Both the position numbers and the translations under genes were made by a program. 28,984 nucleotides of DNA from CAJXZP01 sp047610145. Its GTDB lineage: Bacteria > Bacteroidota > Bacteroidia > Flavobacteriales_G > Salibacteraceae. The stretch lies in assembly GCA_047610145.1 (NCBI GenBank), contig JBLFZF010000034.1, positions 1-28,984 on the forward strand, read 5' to 3'. Each line of letters starts with the position of its first letter. Position 1 is the stretch's first letter. This document shows, piece by piece, positions 1 to 8,489 of this stretch. Under the pieces are notes generated by a model. It ran no database searches. It worked only from the letters and a program-made list of their open reading frames with translations, and was not told the origin of the DNA.

Positions 1-959
1 GCTTTATCTAAATTACCATGTTGTGGAAACGGTTTTACGCCCCAATTTTCAACTCCAACTATGGCAAGTTTTTCTCCGTTTTGTTCGAAAATATGATTAT
101 CGTTTAGCAAAGTTTTAAATCCCATTTCTCCTTGAATCTCAATTAATCGCGCAAAGTTTGCTTGCTTCTTTTCTTCACTTTCCCAAGTACTATAATCGCC
201 ATAATCATGGTTTCCTACAATAGCCAATTTTGCCATTTTAGCGGGTAACGATTTAAACTCTTCAATCCAACCTTCGGCTTCACTTGAAAAATTATTTACC
301 CAATCACCAGTCACTACTAAGATATCGGGGTCTAGATCTTTGACCATTTGAAAAGCTTTGGCAACGGGGTCTTTATCATCAAAGAAACTACCTAAGTGCA
401 AATCGCTTAATTGAACCATCGTTAACCCCTCAAAGGAGGGAGGGAGGTTAGGTAGCGTTACCGGAATGTTTTTGACTCCAAAATCATAGCGACCTTTAAT
501 CATTCCATACGCGGCTCCAATAAATGGGATGGTGGCAGCTCCAATACCTAATTGGTAAATAAACTTTAACCTAGAAACATTTTCACCACTTGATTCAATA
601 TTTGAAGGCATAAAATAGCCAATGATGTTTCTAAACAAAAGAATGATGTCGTCTGAGAAAATGAATACTGAAAACAATATTTTAGGTAAGTATATTAACA
701 TCGACAGACCAACTAGATAATAAGTGGCTTTATAGTTTTTGAACTCTGGGTTAGCCGTGGCGTTATAAATAACTAAGAAAATCCAAAGGGCAACTACTAC
801 AAATAATACCCAATGCCCAATGAGTATAGACTTTTTGAGTAGGGTGTTTTGCATATCTGCTAGTAATACCTTGAGGCCTTTAAATACGTAAATATCCACA
901 AGAAATAGAACAGATATAAATAATAGAATTGGAATAAAACTAAGTGATTTCGAACGCAT
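1..959 (-). CDS. Membrane-anchored metallophosphoesterase (YkuE-like), C-terminus cut by the window edge
   Basis: A continuous reading frame starts at ATG 959 and runs off the left edge, giving 319 codons of an incomplete protein. The first half has several hydrophobic segments (about residues 7-25, 43-63, 70-92 and a weaker one near 125-140). The second half carries calcineurin-type phosphoesterase motifs in the usual order: QLSDLHLG (D-x-H), VVTGDWVN (GD) and GNHDYG (GNHD). These normally bind two metal ions in enzymes of the YkuE group, which act at the cytoplasmic membrane, probably on lipid or cell-wall-linked phosphates. The final His motifs lie outside the window. Upstream, TAAATTTG on the minus strand (977-984) is a good -7 element. 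The substrate cannot be stated from sequence; the family assignment is firm. Confidence 0.88.
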   Translation of the reverse strand, partial: MRSKSLSFIPILLFISVLFLVDIYVFKGLKVLLADMQNTLLKKSILIGHWVLFVVVALWIFLVIYNATANPEFKNYKATYYLVGLSMLIYLPKILFSVFIFSDDIILLFRNIIGYFMPSNIESSGENVSRLKFIYQLGIGAATIPFIGAAYGMIKGRYDFGVKNIPVTLPNLPPSFEGLTMVQLSDLHLGSFFDDKDPVAKAFQMVKDLDPDILVVTGDWVNNFSSEAEGWIEEFKSLPAKMAKLAIVGNHDYGDYSTWESEEKKQANFARLIEIQGEMGFKTLLNDNHIFEQNGEKLAIVGVENWGVKPFPQHGNLDK

Positions 960-976
960 ATTTTAAATTCAATCCG

Positions 977-984
977 CAAATTTA
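977..984 (-). promoter_or_regulatory. Candidate -7 promoter element for the metallophosphoesterase
   Basis: The minus strand reads TAAATTTG, an exact match to the Bacteroidota housekeeping -7 consensus TAnnTTTG, ending 17 bases before the ATG at 959. I do not see a convincing TTG -33 box at the usual distance, so this is a partial promoter match. Confidence 0.45.
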
Positions 985-1162
985 GGATAACCTATTTAGC
1001 TTTAACGAGCTAAGTTGTTAAAGAATGATAAGCGTTTGTAATACGCTGATTAATTGTTGCTTATTTCGTCCACGCTAGAATGTGAATATTAATCAAAATA
1101 CGAAGTGAAATGTTTTGCATAAATGTGCATTATTGCATTAGAGGAGCATTAATATCCACAGA

Positions 1163-2422
1163 ATGAATTTTAAAAGTGTCGCAGGAATAATTATAGGTAT
1201 CGCAGTTTTATTTGGTGCTTTGTTTTTATTAAAACCAAAAAACCAGCCGCTTCCGGCTGTGGAACAGTTACCCGAGCAAATTATTGAGGAAATAGAACCT
1301 ACGATATATCTGTTTGAAATTCCGGTGGACTCTTTTGAGGTAGTTCAATCAGAATTTGGGAAGAATGAGTTTTTAGGAACCGTTTTGGATCGTTTTCATG
1401 TGTCTGCTGTTGCTATTGATAAGTTGGCAAGGGCATCCAAAGATATTTATGATGTGCGTAAATTTAGAACGGGTAAGAACTATACCGTTTTTAGTACCAC
1501 AGATAGTATTCCACAAGTGGCGTATTTTGTGTATCAACCAAATGCGATAGATTACGTAGTGTATGATATGCGCGATTCCTTACAGATTTACACAGCGAAA
1601 AAGGAGTTAGTGACGCAAGAAAGAACCGCTTCAGGAGTCATTAACTCTTCTCTATACCAAACGTTAATTGATCAAAACGTGAGCCCCGCACTGGCGGTTC
1701 GTTTAGCAGATATCTATGCATGGACAATAGATTTCTACAGAATACAAAAAGGAGATAATTTTAAAGTCATTTTTGAAGAGCAGTTTGTAGATGGGGAACG
1801 GGTAGGAGTAGGCCGAATTTTAGGTGCTAACTTCAATAACTACGGAGTAGATAACTATGCATTTCTATACGATCAAGGTGAAGGTGATGACTACTTTAAT
1901 GAAGAAGCCGAAAGTTTAAGACGTGCTTTTTTGAAATCCCCTCTAAAATATGGTAGATTAACTTCTGCCTATACCAAACGAAGATTTCATCCCGTTCAAA
2001 AAAGATACAAAGCCCACTTGGGCACTGATTATGCCGCTCCTACAGGTACGCCAATTATGACTGTGGGTGACGGGGTTGTAACGCATGCTAAATATTCTAA
2101 GTACAATGGAAACTTCGTGAAAATTCGCCACAATGCGACCTTTACAACGCAATATTTACACATGAGTAAAATTGGAAAAGGAATTCGTCCTGGTACACGT
2201 GTGAAGCAAGGGCAAACTATTGGGTATGTAGGAAGCACAGGTTTAGCTACCGGTCCACATGTATGTTATCGTTTTTGGAAAAATGGAAAGCAAGTAGATT
2301 CCAGAAGAGAAAAGATTCCGCCTTCAAATCCAATTAAAAAAGATAAAAGAGCTGATTTTGATGTGTTTGCAATAGCATGGAAAGCAAAAATTGACTCTAT
2401 TCCGCCATCCGCTATTCTGTAG
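1163..2422 (+). CDS. M23 family peptidoglycan metallopeptidase, membrane-anchored
   Basis: A 419-residue protein with an N-terminal transmembrane or signal-anchor segment (about 6-22), a long periplasmic middle region (about 45-250) and a C-terminal LytM/M23 domain (about 265-385). The M23 domain cuts peptide cross-links in peptidoglycan. The first zinc motif HxxxD is present (H285, D289 in HLGTD), as is the YLHMS motif. The usual HxH motif reads GPHVCYRFW, so H366 is kept but the second position is C368. From memory this GPHVC form recurs in Bacteroidota M23 proteins, so it is probably a lineage variant with Cys as zinc ligand and not a dead enzyme. The last 11 bases overlap convergently with rsmI. 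Three TGCAT repeats lie just upstream. Confidence 0.9.
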   Translation: MNFKSVAGIIIGIAVLFGALFLLKPKNQPLPAVEQLPEQIIEEIEPTIYLFEIPVDSFEVVQSEFGKNEFLGTVLDRFHVSAVAIDKLARASKDIYDVRKFRTGKNYTVFSTTDSIPQVAYFVYQPNAIDYVVYDMRDSLQIYTAKKELVTQERTASGVINSSLYQTLIDQNVSPALAVRLADIYAWTIDFYRIQKGDNFKVIFEEQFVDGERVGVGRILGANFNNYGVDNYAFLYDQGEGDDYFNEEAESLRRAFLKSPLKYGRLTSAYTKRRFHPVQKRYKAHLGTDYAAPTGTPIMTVGDGVVTHAKYSKYNGNFVKIRHNATFTTQYLHMSKIGKGIRPGTRVKQGQTIGYVGSTGLATGPHVCYRFWKNGKQVDSRREKIPPSNPIKKDKRADFDVFAIAWKAKIDSIPPSAIL

Positions 2423-3146
2423 CGTCTTTCCCCTTATCGAGGTACTTTGTATATGTTTTTTTAGGGGCTTTTTTCTCGGGTGTACCTGCCACCACAATGA
2501 CGATTTCTCCTCTTGGAGGGTTTTCTGTAAAGTGTTTAGCTACGTCTAAGATAGTACCTCTTTGATGCTCTTCAAACATTTTAGAAATTTCTCTAGAGAC
2601 ACTAACTTGCCTGTCCTCACCAAAAAACTGCATCATTAACTCTAATGATTTAACTAACCGATGGGGAGACTCGTAAAAGATGATCGACTTCACCTCTGTC
2701 GCATAACTTGCTAGTATTTTTTGACGTCCTTTTTTATGCGGTAAAAAACCCTCAAACACAAACTTGTCGCAGGGTAATCCTGAGGCTACAATTGCAGGCA
2801 CGAATGCCGTAGCGCCCGGAAGTACTTCTACCTCAATACCGGCTTCAACACACGCTCTAACTAATAAAAAACCAGGATCCGAAATACCAGGAGTCCCCGC
2901 ATCACTCACCATGGCAATGTGATGGCCAGTTTTCATTTGAGAAATGAATTTCTCAGTCGTATAATGTTCATTATGCATGTGAAACGAAGTCATTGGCGTT
3001 TCAATTTCATAGTGCTTTAATAGCTTTCCTGTTTGGCGCGTATCTTCTGCTAAAATAACATCCGCCTCTTTCAAATATTCTAATGCCCGAAGAGTAATAT
3101 CTTTCAGGTTACCAATGGGCGTAGGCACCAGCGTGAGTGGTTTCAA
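2412..3146 (-). CDS. rsmI: 16S rRNA (cytidine-1402-2'-O)-methyltransferase
   Basis: A 244-residue tetrapyrrole-methylase-fold enzyme that uses S-adenosylmethionine to 2'-O-methylate C1402 in the decoding centre of 16S rRNA. Family signatures are easy to see: LVPTPIGNL at residues 6-14, AEDTRQTGKLL around 34-44, VSDAGTPGISDPG around 80-92 and LPGATAFVPAIVASGLP around 108-124. The start is TTG at 3146. It is the only start that keeps the conserved N-terminal beta strand, and it directly follows the TAA stop of the upstream TerB-like gene in the same frame, with no base between. Translation is therefore probably coupled to that gene. The 3' end overlaps the M23 gene by 11 bp on the opposite strand. 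Confidence 0.96.
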   Translation of the reverse strand: MKPLTLVPTPIGNLKDITLRALEYLKEADVILAEDTRQTGKLLKHYEIETPMTSFHMHNEHYTTEKFISQMKTGHHIAMVSDAGTPGISDPGFLLVRACVEAGIEVEVLPGATAFVPAIVASGLPCDKFVFEGFLPHKKGRQKILASYATEVKSIIFYESPHRLVKSLELMMQFFGEDRQVSVSREISKMFEEHQRGTILDVAKHFTENPPRGEIVIVVAGTPEKKAPKKTYTKYLDKGKDATE

Positions 3147-3548
3147 TTAATGGAAAGATTGAATGTGGTTCAATAACTCCGCTTCTTCTTTCCCTTGGTC
3201 TATCATAGCCACTGCTTCGTTTACCAGTGTTTCAATTTTGTTTTCAGAATACCCGATGCTGACTCCGAAAATAGAACAGTATCTTAATTGATTCTGGTCT
3301 ATTTCGCTATCTAAGCACATCATTTGCACCAAGTCCAGCATCATTTGCGCTCTTTCGCCATCATCCTTAATGGACAGGATGGTTGGGTGCATTGAATTGT
3401 CTGCAATACCATCAATATCTGTTGAAGAGATATAATACTTACCCGATTTCTCAAAGATGAAATCTAATTCTGCTTTATCTAAAATTCCATCTGCGTAAGC
3501 GACCGAAAGTAAATTCTTGAAGTGTTGTTTTGAAACTGAGTTTTCCAT
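3147..3548 (-). CDS. TerB-like small acidic protein
   Basis: A 133-residue soluble, acidic, helix-rich protein. The opening pattern LLSVAYADGILDKAELDFI, followed by a second acidic stretch MMCLDSEIDQNQ and a late helical segment, matches the TerB/TerB-like fold: two acidic helix pairs, each with a D-G/E-ID motif. TerB domains occur in tellurite resistance proteins, DnaJ-like proteins and many uncharacterised proteins, so the domain name does not imply tellurite resistance. It sits 23 bases downstream of the gene at 3572-4423 and abuts rsmI with zero spacing, so the three are probably one transcript. The role is unknown; link to ribosome maturation through rsmI is only an inference from position. 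Confidence 0.7.
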   Translation of the reverse strand: MENSVSKQHFKNLLSVAYADGILDKAELDFIFEKSGKYYISSTDIDGIADNSMHPTILSIKDDGERAQMMLDLVQMMCLDSEIDQNQLRYCSIFGVSIGYSENKIETLVNEAVAMIDQGKEEAELLNHIQSFH

Positions 3549-3571
3549 TTTTTTAATATTATCTCACTAAG

Positions 3572-4423
3572 TTAATTAAATCTACGTTCCACCAAAGTAA
3601 TAAAAGATTGCACGGTGTCTGATTCCATTTTCCAATTATTTTCTACTTGTAACTGCAAGGCTATGTATCGTTTAGCATCTTCTTTACTGGCAATATGATC
3701 TAGTTCGTTTAAGGCTCTTTTAAACGCTTCCATATTCCCATTAAAAAGTTCGTTTGAGAATAAGAATCGTTCGTTTAACGCAATAGAATCTGCCAATTTT
3801 TTAATCGACTTAGAACGTAATTTGTCCGCCAATGAAGTTTCTGATAGCGCCATCGAATCATTTATTTCGGTGATGTTTTCTTTTTCCGTAACCTCTTTTG
3901 TGGACGTCTCTGCTTTTTCTTGCTTTATGGATACTTTGGACTCTTCTATTGCTGCTTCCGCAGCCTTAGGCTCGACTTCCTTCTCAGGGATAATCGTAGC
4001 CTCTATCGGTGTGTTCTCAGGTTGTGTTTCTGCGGGTGATTTTTTTTCTTGGAAATCAGCTTTTACTATTTCAACGCGCTCTTTCAGTTCTTCCGTAACA
4101 AAAACTTCTTCGGCTTCGTGCGACTCAAATTCATCTATTTCTTTCAGAATTTCATCCCCATAGCTAGGCGTTTGTGGTTTTTCTTTCGAAACCTCTTGCT
4201 CATCTAATTCTAAAAACGCTACCTGTAGCTTTGTGTTTTCAGGCAGTTCATGAAGAAATTGATAAATAGTTAACGCACTCGTTAGTTTTTGGGTTTCTTT
4301 TAACATCGTTTTAAGCCATTTTTTATCTAGCTTATCAGTACTAAATACTTTTTCAGAATTGGTTAAAAGCGTTTCGATTTGATTCGCCAATTTTTGTCTA
4401 AAAAGTTTTTCTCTTGTTCCCAT
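3572..4423 (-). CDS. Conserved Bacteroidota hypothetical protein with a charged linker
   Basis: I do not recognise a named family. The protein has 283 residues if it starts at ATG 4423; a GTG two codons earlier (4429) is possible. It has three parts: a helical N-terminus (to about residue 90), a Glu/Lys/Thr-rich low-complexity linker (about 90-195), and a conserved-looking C-terminal helical domain (about 200-283). The C-terminal part contains the pattern RFLFSNELFNGNMEAFKRAL. I recall very similar C-termini in Bacteroidota hypothetical proteins, where the linker varies. No signal peptide or membrane helix is seen, so it is probably cytoplasmic. It leads a run with the TerB-like gene and rsmI, and a -7 element lies at 4499-4506. 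Confidence 0.75.
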   Translation of the reverse strand: MGTREKLFRQKLANQIETLLTNSEKVFSTDKLDKKWLKTMLKETQKLTSALTIYQFLHELPENTKLQVAFLELDEQEVSKEKPQTPSYGDEILKEIDEFESHEAEEVFVTEELKERVEIVKADFQEKKSPAETQPENTPIEATIIPEKEVEPKAAEAAIEESKVSIKQEKAETSTKEVTEKENITEINDSMALSETSLADKLRSKSIKKLADSIALNERFLFSNELFNGNMEAFKRALNELDHIASKEDAKRYIALQLQVENNWKMESDTVQSFITLVERRFN

Positions 4424-4498
4424 CGACACTATTTATTTTAATAGGAGTTAGTCATGTGTTTTACACTACAAATAATCTAACCCGCTATCTCTTAAACG

Positions 4499-4506
4499 CA
4501 AATTTA
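4499..4506 (-). promoter_or_regulatory. Candidate -7 promoter element for the 3572-4423 / terB-like / rsmI run
   Basis: The minus strand reads TAAATTTGC, matching TAnnTTTG, 75 bases upstream of ATG 4423. A TTG lies 14 bases further upstream (CAA at 4521-4523 on the plus strand), closer than the usual -33 spacing, so the match is partial. Confidence 0.4.
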
Positions 4507-4652
4507 GTTAGATTTGTGTACAACCGAATTAGATATTTTATTTTTAATGTCCGGTTTCTGTAACGAGCAGAAAATCAGTTTGTTTATTCAGTGTCAGGAA
4601 TGTTTTTTATTGTTAAAAGGCATTTTATTTTTAATCAATGTTGGGGTAAAAA

Positions 4653-5270
4653 ATGTTTTTAGAGAAACTTGTTAATCAAAACGCGCGTAAAGGATGGATT
4701 GAGGTAGTCTGTGGATCTATGTTTTCTGGTAAAACAGAAGAGTTGATTAGGCGACTTAAACGAGCCAAATTTGCACAGTTGAAAGTGGAAATTTTCAAAC
4801 CTCAAATCGATACTCGATATGATAAAGACGAAGTGGTTTCGCATGATAGAAACTCTATTGGGTCGACTCCTGTGCCTTCATCTGCTAATATTTTGTTGCT
4901 AGCAGATGGTATGGATGTGGTGGGTATTGATGAAGCGCAATTTTTTGACAGTGAAATAGTTAATGTGTGTAATCAGTTAGCGAATAGAGGGGTGAGGGTG
5001 ATTGTTGCAGGGTTAGATATGGACTTTTCGGGAAAGCCTTTTGGGCCCATGCCTGCGCTTCTGGCTTCTGCAGAATACATTACTAAAGTACATGCTATTT
5101 GTGTGGATTGTGGAGATTTGGCGCAGCACTCATTTAGATTTACAGAAAGTGAAGATTTGGTACTTGTAGGGGAAAAGGAAAGTTATAAGCCGTTGTGTAG
5201 AAAATGTTTTAATCAAAAACAAAACGATAGAAAAAGCACCAATTTAGAGAATGAATCTGACCAGTCATAG
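4653..5270 (+). CDS. tdk: Thymidine kinase, type II
   Basis: A 205-residue kinase that phosphorylates thymidine to dTMP in the pyrimidine salvage pathway. The P-loop GSMFSGKT spans residues 21-28, the catalytic Asp-Glu pair is D93-E94 in the DEAQFF motif, and two CxxC pairs (C150/C153 and C182/C185) form the structural zinc site of the type II (prokaryotic/cytosolic) family. Length is normal for the family. The gene overlaps the following murF-alr start by 20 bp and is probably the first gene of a three-gene operon. The 223-bp region upstream is AT-rich; I see no perfect promoter for it there. Confidence 0.96.
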   Translation: MFLEKLVNQNARKGWIEVVCGSMFSGKTEELIRRLKRAKFAQLKVEIFKPQIDTRYDKDEVVSHDRNSIGSTPVPSSANILLLADGMDVVGIDEAQFFDSEIVNVCNQLANRGVRVIVAGLDMDFSGKPFGPMPALLASAEYITKVHAICVDCGDLAQHSFRFTESEDLVLVGEKESYKPLCRKCFNQKQNDRKSTNLENESDQS

Positions 5271-7728
5271 CGCAAAAGAATTAGCTAAAATAATTGGAGG
5301 GGAATCAATCTTGGTTCAACCTGACCTCCGTATCAATAACCTTCTTTTTGATAGTAGAAAGGATCGCCAATTTTCAGCCACCTTATTTATTGCCTTAGAC
5401 GGTGATTTTCGTGACGGGCATCGTTTCGTAATGGAAATGTATAAAAAAGGAGTGCGTAACTTTCTAGTTTCTCAGTCTATTGATACTATTCCGGAAGCCA
5501 ATGTTTTTAAAGTTAAAAGTACCATTGAAACGTTGCAAAAGATTGGAAAGCATCAACGGAGTACGGTCGCATTTCCCGTTATTGGGATTGCCGGGAGTAC
5601 AGGTAAAACGATAGTCAAAGAATGGCTGTATCAATTGCTAAATGCGGATTATGACATTGTAAGGTCGCCAAAAAGCTATAACTCTCAAATTGGGGTTCCT
5701 TTGTCTGTTTGGGCAATGAATGAGGCGTATAACTTAGGGATATTTGAAACTGGAATTTCTCAGCTTGGAGAAATGAAAAAGTTGGAAGAAATCATTCAAC
5801 CCACCCTAGGTATTTTTACAAATATTCTACAAACAGATCAAGAAGGTTTCTCTTCTATGGAGGAGAAACGGAAGGAGGAATTACGCCTATTTGACCATTC
5901 TGAGTACATTGTTTATTGTGCGGACTCTAGGGTTTCAGGTTCAATAATTGAAAATAAATTCCCAAAAGAAAAAAGGCTTTCTTGGGGCAGAAGTACGGAT
6001 TGTTTTTTAAAGCTTACAGCTAAAACTAGCGGACAATTTAATACGGTGATCCACGCTGTTTGGAAAGGGGAAAACATAAAAATAAGTATCCCGTTCTTGG
6101 ATGATGTATCCATTGAAGATGCTATGCATTGTTGGGTAACAATGTTGCACCTAGGAGTGACTCAAGCTGAAATTGAAAAGAGATTTCTTGACTTAGAATC
6201 TATTTCTATGCGCTTAGAGCAAAAGAATGGGGTAGATGGAAGTATTTTAATTGAGGATGCATATAACGCAGATATTGCAGCTTTTGAAATGGCATTAGAT
6301 AGTTTAGCTCAAGTAAACAGGAGAGTAAAAACGGTGATTTTGTCGGATATACTAAAATCGGGTGTGACCTCAAATGATGTATATAAAAAAATAAATCAGA
6401 GTTTAGTAGATCATACTATTACTCGGTTTATTGGAATTGGTAAGGAATTACACGAAAATCAAGATCTTATAACTATTCCAAATAAACATTTCTTTGTTCA
6501 TACACAGCATTTTTTGGATGAGCTGCACCTATTTGATTTTGAGAATAATAGTATTCTGATTAAGGGGGCTAGGGATTTTGATTTTGAACGGGTTACAGAG
6601 AAATTAGCTTCAAAAAATCACCAGACACAACTGGAAATAAACTTGGATGCGCTACAAACAAATCTTCGATATTATAAAGGGAAACTATTGCCAAAAGTAA
6701 AAATTATGGTAATGGTTAAAGCTTTCGGATATGGAGCTGGGGGTCCTGAAGTGGCCCGTTTATTAGCGTCTGAAGAGGTAAGTTACCTTGGTGTAGCCTA
6801 TGCAGATGAAGGAGTAGCTATTCGTAAAGCAGGAATTTCTACGCCTATAATGGTTATGAACCCTTCGTCAGAGGCATTTTCGTCTATGATTAGCTATAAT
6901 CTAGAACCAGAGATTTATTCATTAAGTGTTTTAAAAGCCTTTAATGAGGCATTAATTGCGGAAGGTATATTGAACTCTGATTTTAAAGTACATCTAAAGT
7001 TAGATACCGGCATGAATAGGCTTGGTTTTAAAGAGGAGGATGTGGCAGATGTGCTTCGAATGCTAAAAAGAGAAACGCACTTTAAAGTGGGGTCTGTTTT
7101 TTCTCATTTAGCGGCAAGTGACGATCCAAAATGGGATGATTTCACAAATAATCAAATTAGTGAATTTGAAGAGTTAGCGAGTCAAATTGAAAGTTCTCTT
7201 GGGTATTCTGTGACTAAACACATCTGCAATACGGGGGGTATTGAACGTTTTAAAAATGCGCAATACGACATGGTTAGATTGGGTGTTGGTTTATACGGGA
7301 TGGCTATTGATCCTCAAAACCATGATCAATTAGAAGTAGTGTCTTCTTTGTTTTCTATTGTAGTTCAAGTAAAAAAAGTGAGTACAGGGGAAAGTATTGG
7401 TTATGGTAGAAATTTCATGGTGGAAAAACCGATGAAAATTGCCATAATTCCAATTGGGTATGCGGATGGGTTAGATCGCAGATTGGGAAATGGGGTCGGG
7501 TATGTGTATGTATCCGGTAAGAAACGAAAAATATTGGGTAATATTTGTATGGACCTTATCATGGTAGATGTAACAGGATTACCTACTCAGGTAAATGAAC
7601 GAGTGGAGCTTTTTGGTCAAAACATCAGGGTTCAGGATATTGCTCAACAAATAAATACGATTAGCTATGAAATTTTGACTAGTATTCCACCCAGAGTGAA
7701 ACGTGTCTACATTAAAGAAACCGTATGA
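5251..7728 (+). CDS. Bifunctional UDP-MurNAc-tripeptide:D-Ala-D-Ala ligase / alanine racemase
   Basis: A single 825-residue chain joins two cell-wall enzymes. The first half (about 1-450) is MurF-like: ATP site GIAGSTGKT at 112-120 with K119 and T120, and Mur ligase central and C-terminal domains. It adds D-Ala-D-Ala to the UDP-MurNAc-tripeptide. The second half (about 460-825) is a fold type III alanine racemase: K490 in KAFGYG should carry PLP, LDTGMNRLGF and the IGYADGLDR segment are present, and Y718 in IGYGRNF is the expected second catalytic base. The product of the racemase feeds Ddl and then the ligase, so the fusion groups D-Ala supply and use. This fusion is a known Bacteroidota architecture. 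It overlaps tdk by 20 bp and the next gene by 4 bp (ATGA). Confidence 0.95.
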   Translation: MNLTSHSAKELAKIIGGESILVQPDLRINNLLFDSRKDRQFSATLFIALDGDFRDGHRFVMEMYKKGVRNFLVSQSIDTIPEANVFKVKSTIETLQKIGKHQRSTVAFPVIGIAGSTGKTIVKEWLYQLLNADYDIVRSPKSYNSQIGVPLSVWAMNEAYNLGIFETGISQLGEMKKLEEIIQPTLGIFTNILQTDQEGFSSMEEKRKEELRLFDHSEYIVYCADSRVSGSIIENKFPKEKRLSWGRSTDCFLKLTAKTSGQFNTVIHAVWKGENIKISIPFLDDVSIEDAMHCWVTMLHLGVTQAEIEKRFLDLESISMRLEQKNGVDGSILIEDAYNADIAAFEMALDSLAQVNRRVKTVILSDILKSGVTSNDVYKKINQSLVDHTITRFIGIGKELHENQDLITIPNKHFFVHTQHFLDELHLFDFENNSILIKGARDFDFERVTEKLASKNHQTQLEINLDALQTNLRYYKGKLLPKVKIMVMVKAFGYGAGGPEVARLLASEEVSYLGVAYADEGVAIRKAGISTPIMVMNPSSEAFSSMISYNLEPEIYSLSVLKAFNEALIAEGILNSDFKVHLKLDTGMNRLGFKEEDVADVLRMLKRETHFKVGSVFSHLAASDDPKWDDFTNNQISEFEELASQIESSLGYSVTKHICNTGGIERFKNAQYDMVRLGVGLYGMAIDPQNHDQLEVVSSLFSIVVQVKKVSTGESIGYGRNFMVEKPMKIAIIPIGYADGLDRRLGNGVGYVYVSGKKRKILGNICMDLIMVDVTGLPTQVNERVELFGQNIRVQDIAQQINTISYEILTSIPPRVKRVYIKETV

Positions 7729-8489
7729 TTCAGCTTTCTATTGTAATAATAACATTTAATGAAGAGGTAAATATAGAGAGATGTTTATTATCGGTTAAAA
7801 ATATTGCCGATGAGGTAGTCGTGGTAGATTCTTTCTCCACAGATAAAACTAAGCAAATTTGTGAGAAATATAAAGTTCGTTTTATTGAAAATGAATTCTT
7901 AGGGCATATTGAACAGAAAAATTTCGCCCTTAAAAAGGCAAAGTATGACTATGTATTATCGCTAGATGCAGATGAAGCGATTAGTCCAGAATTAGAAAGG
8001 AGTATCATCGAGGTGAAGAATAACTGGATGCATAGCACCTATAAAATGAATAGGTTGACTAACTATTGTGGCGATTGGATAAAGCATGGAAGTTGGTACC
8101 CAGATACAAAACTACGATTGGTAAAAAAGGATGTAGTGGTTTGGGCAGGTGATAACCCGCACGATAGATTAGTATCTCTTCAAAAGAAAAAAGCAATTCA
8201 TCTGAAGGGAGATATTTTGCATTATTCGTATTATTCTATCTCCGAGCATATTTTACAACAAGAAAAATTTTCAAGCATTGCTGCACAGGCATTATATAAA
8301 AGAGGTGAAAAGGCTCCGTTATATAAGTTATTTGTAAACCCGCTCGCCTCGGTAATTAAAGATATTCTTCTTAGAAGTGGCTACTTAGATGGTGTTTCTG
8401 GGTTTAAAGTAGCAGAAATTTCAGCTAAATCTGTTTTTTGGAAATACAAGAAACTAAGAGATTTGTGGAAAGAGGCGCGTCCTAAATAA
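7725..8489 (+). CDS. Family 2 glycosyltransferase, WaaE/KdtX-like
   Basis: A 254-residue GT-A glycosyltransferase. The N-terminus LSIVIITFNEEVNIERCL is the classic GT2 nucleotide-binding start, the donor-metal motif is DAD in SLDADEAIS (about residues 85-92), and the middle section with WYPDTKLRLVKK and the late HYSYYS segment resembles the LPS core glucosyltransferase WaaE/KdtX group. It probably adds a sugar to LPS core or a related envelope glycan at the inner face of the membrane; the acceptor is not predictable. Its ATG sits inside the last codons of murF-alr (ATGA), indicating translational coupling. The last 8 bp overlap the opposite-strand gene ending at 8482. Confidence 0.88.
   Translation: MIQLSIVIITFNEEVNIERCLLSVKNIADEVVVVDSFSTDKTKQICEKYKVRFIENEFLGHIEQKNFALKKAKYDYVLSLDADEAISPELERSIIEVKNNWMHSTYKMNRLTNYCGDWIKHGSWYPDTKLRLVKKDVVVWAGDNPHDRLVSLQKKKAIHLKGDILHYSYYSISEHILQQEKFSSIAAQALYKRGEKAPLYKLFVNPLASVIKDILLRSGYLDGVSGFKVAEISAKSVFWKYKKLRDLWKEARPK

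Noticed and set aside
1021..1050. Short inverted repeat AGCGT...ACGCT upstream of the M23 gene
   Set aside because: Only 5-bp arms with a 7-base loop, no T-run and in a divergent promoter region; expected by chance.
3822..4163. Plus-strand Ser-rich 113-codon frame
   Set aside because: Antisense shadow of the Glu/Lys-rich linker of the minus-strand gene; the Ser-rich composition is what the complement of Glu and Ala codons gives.
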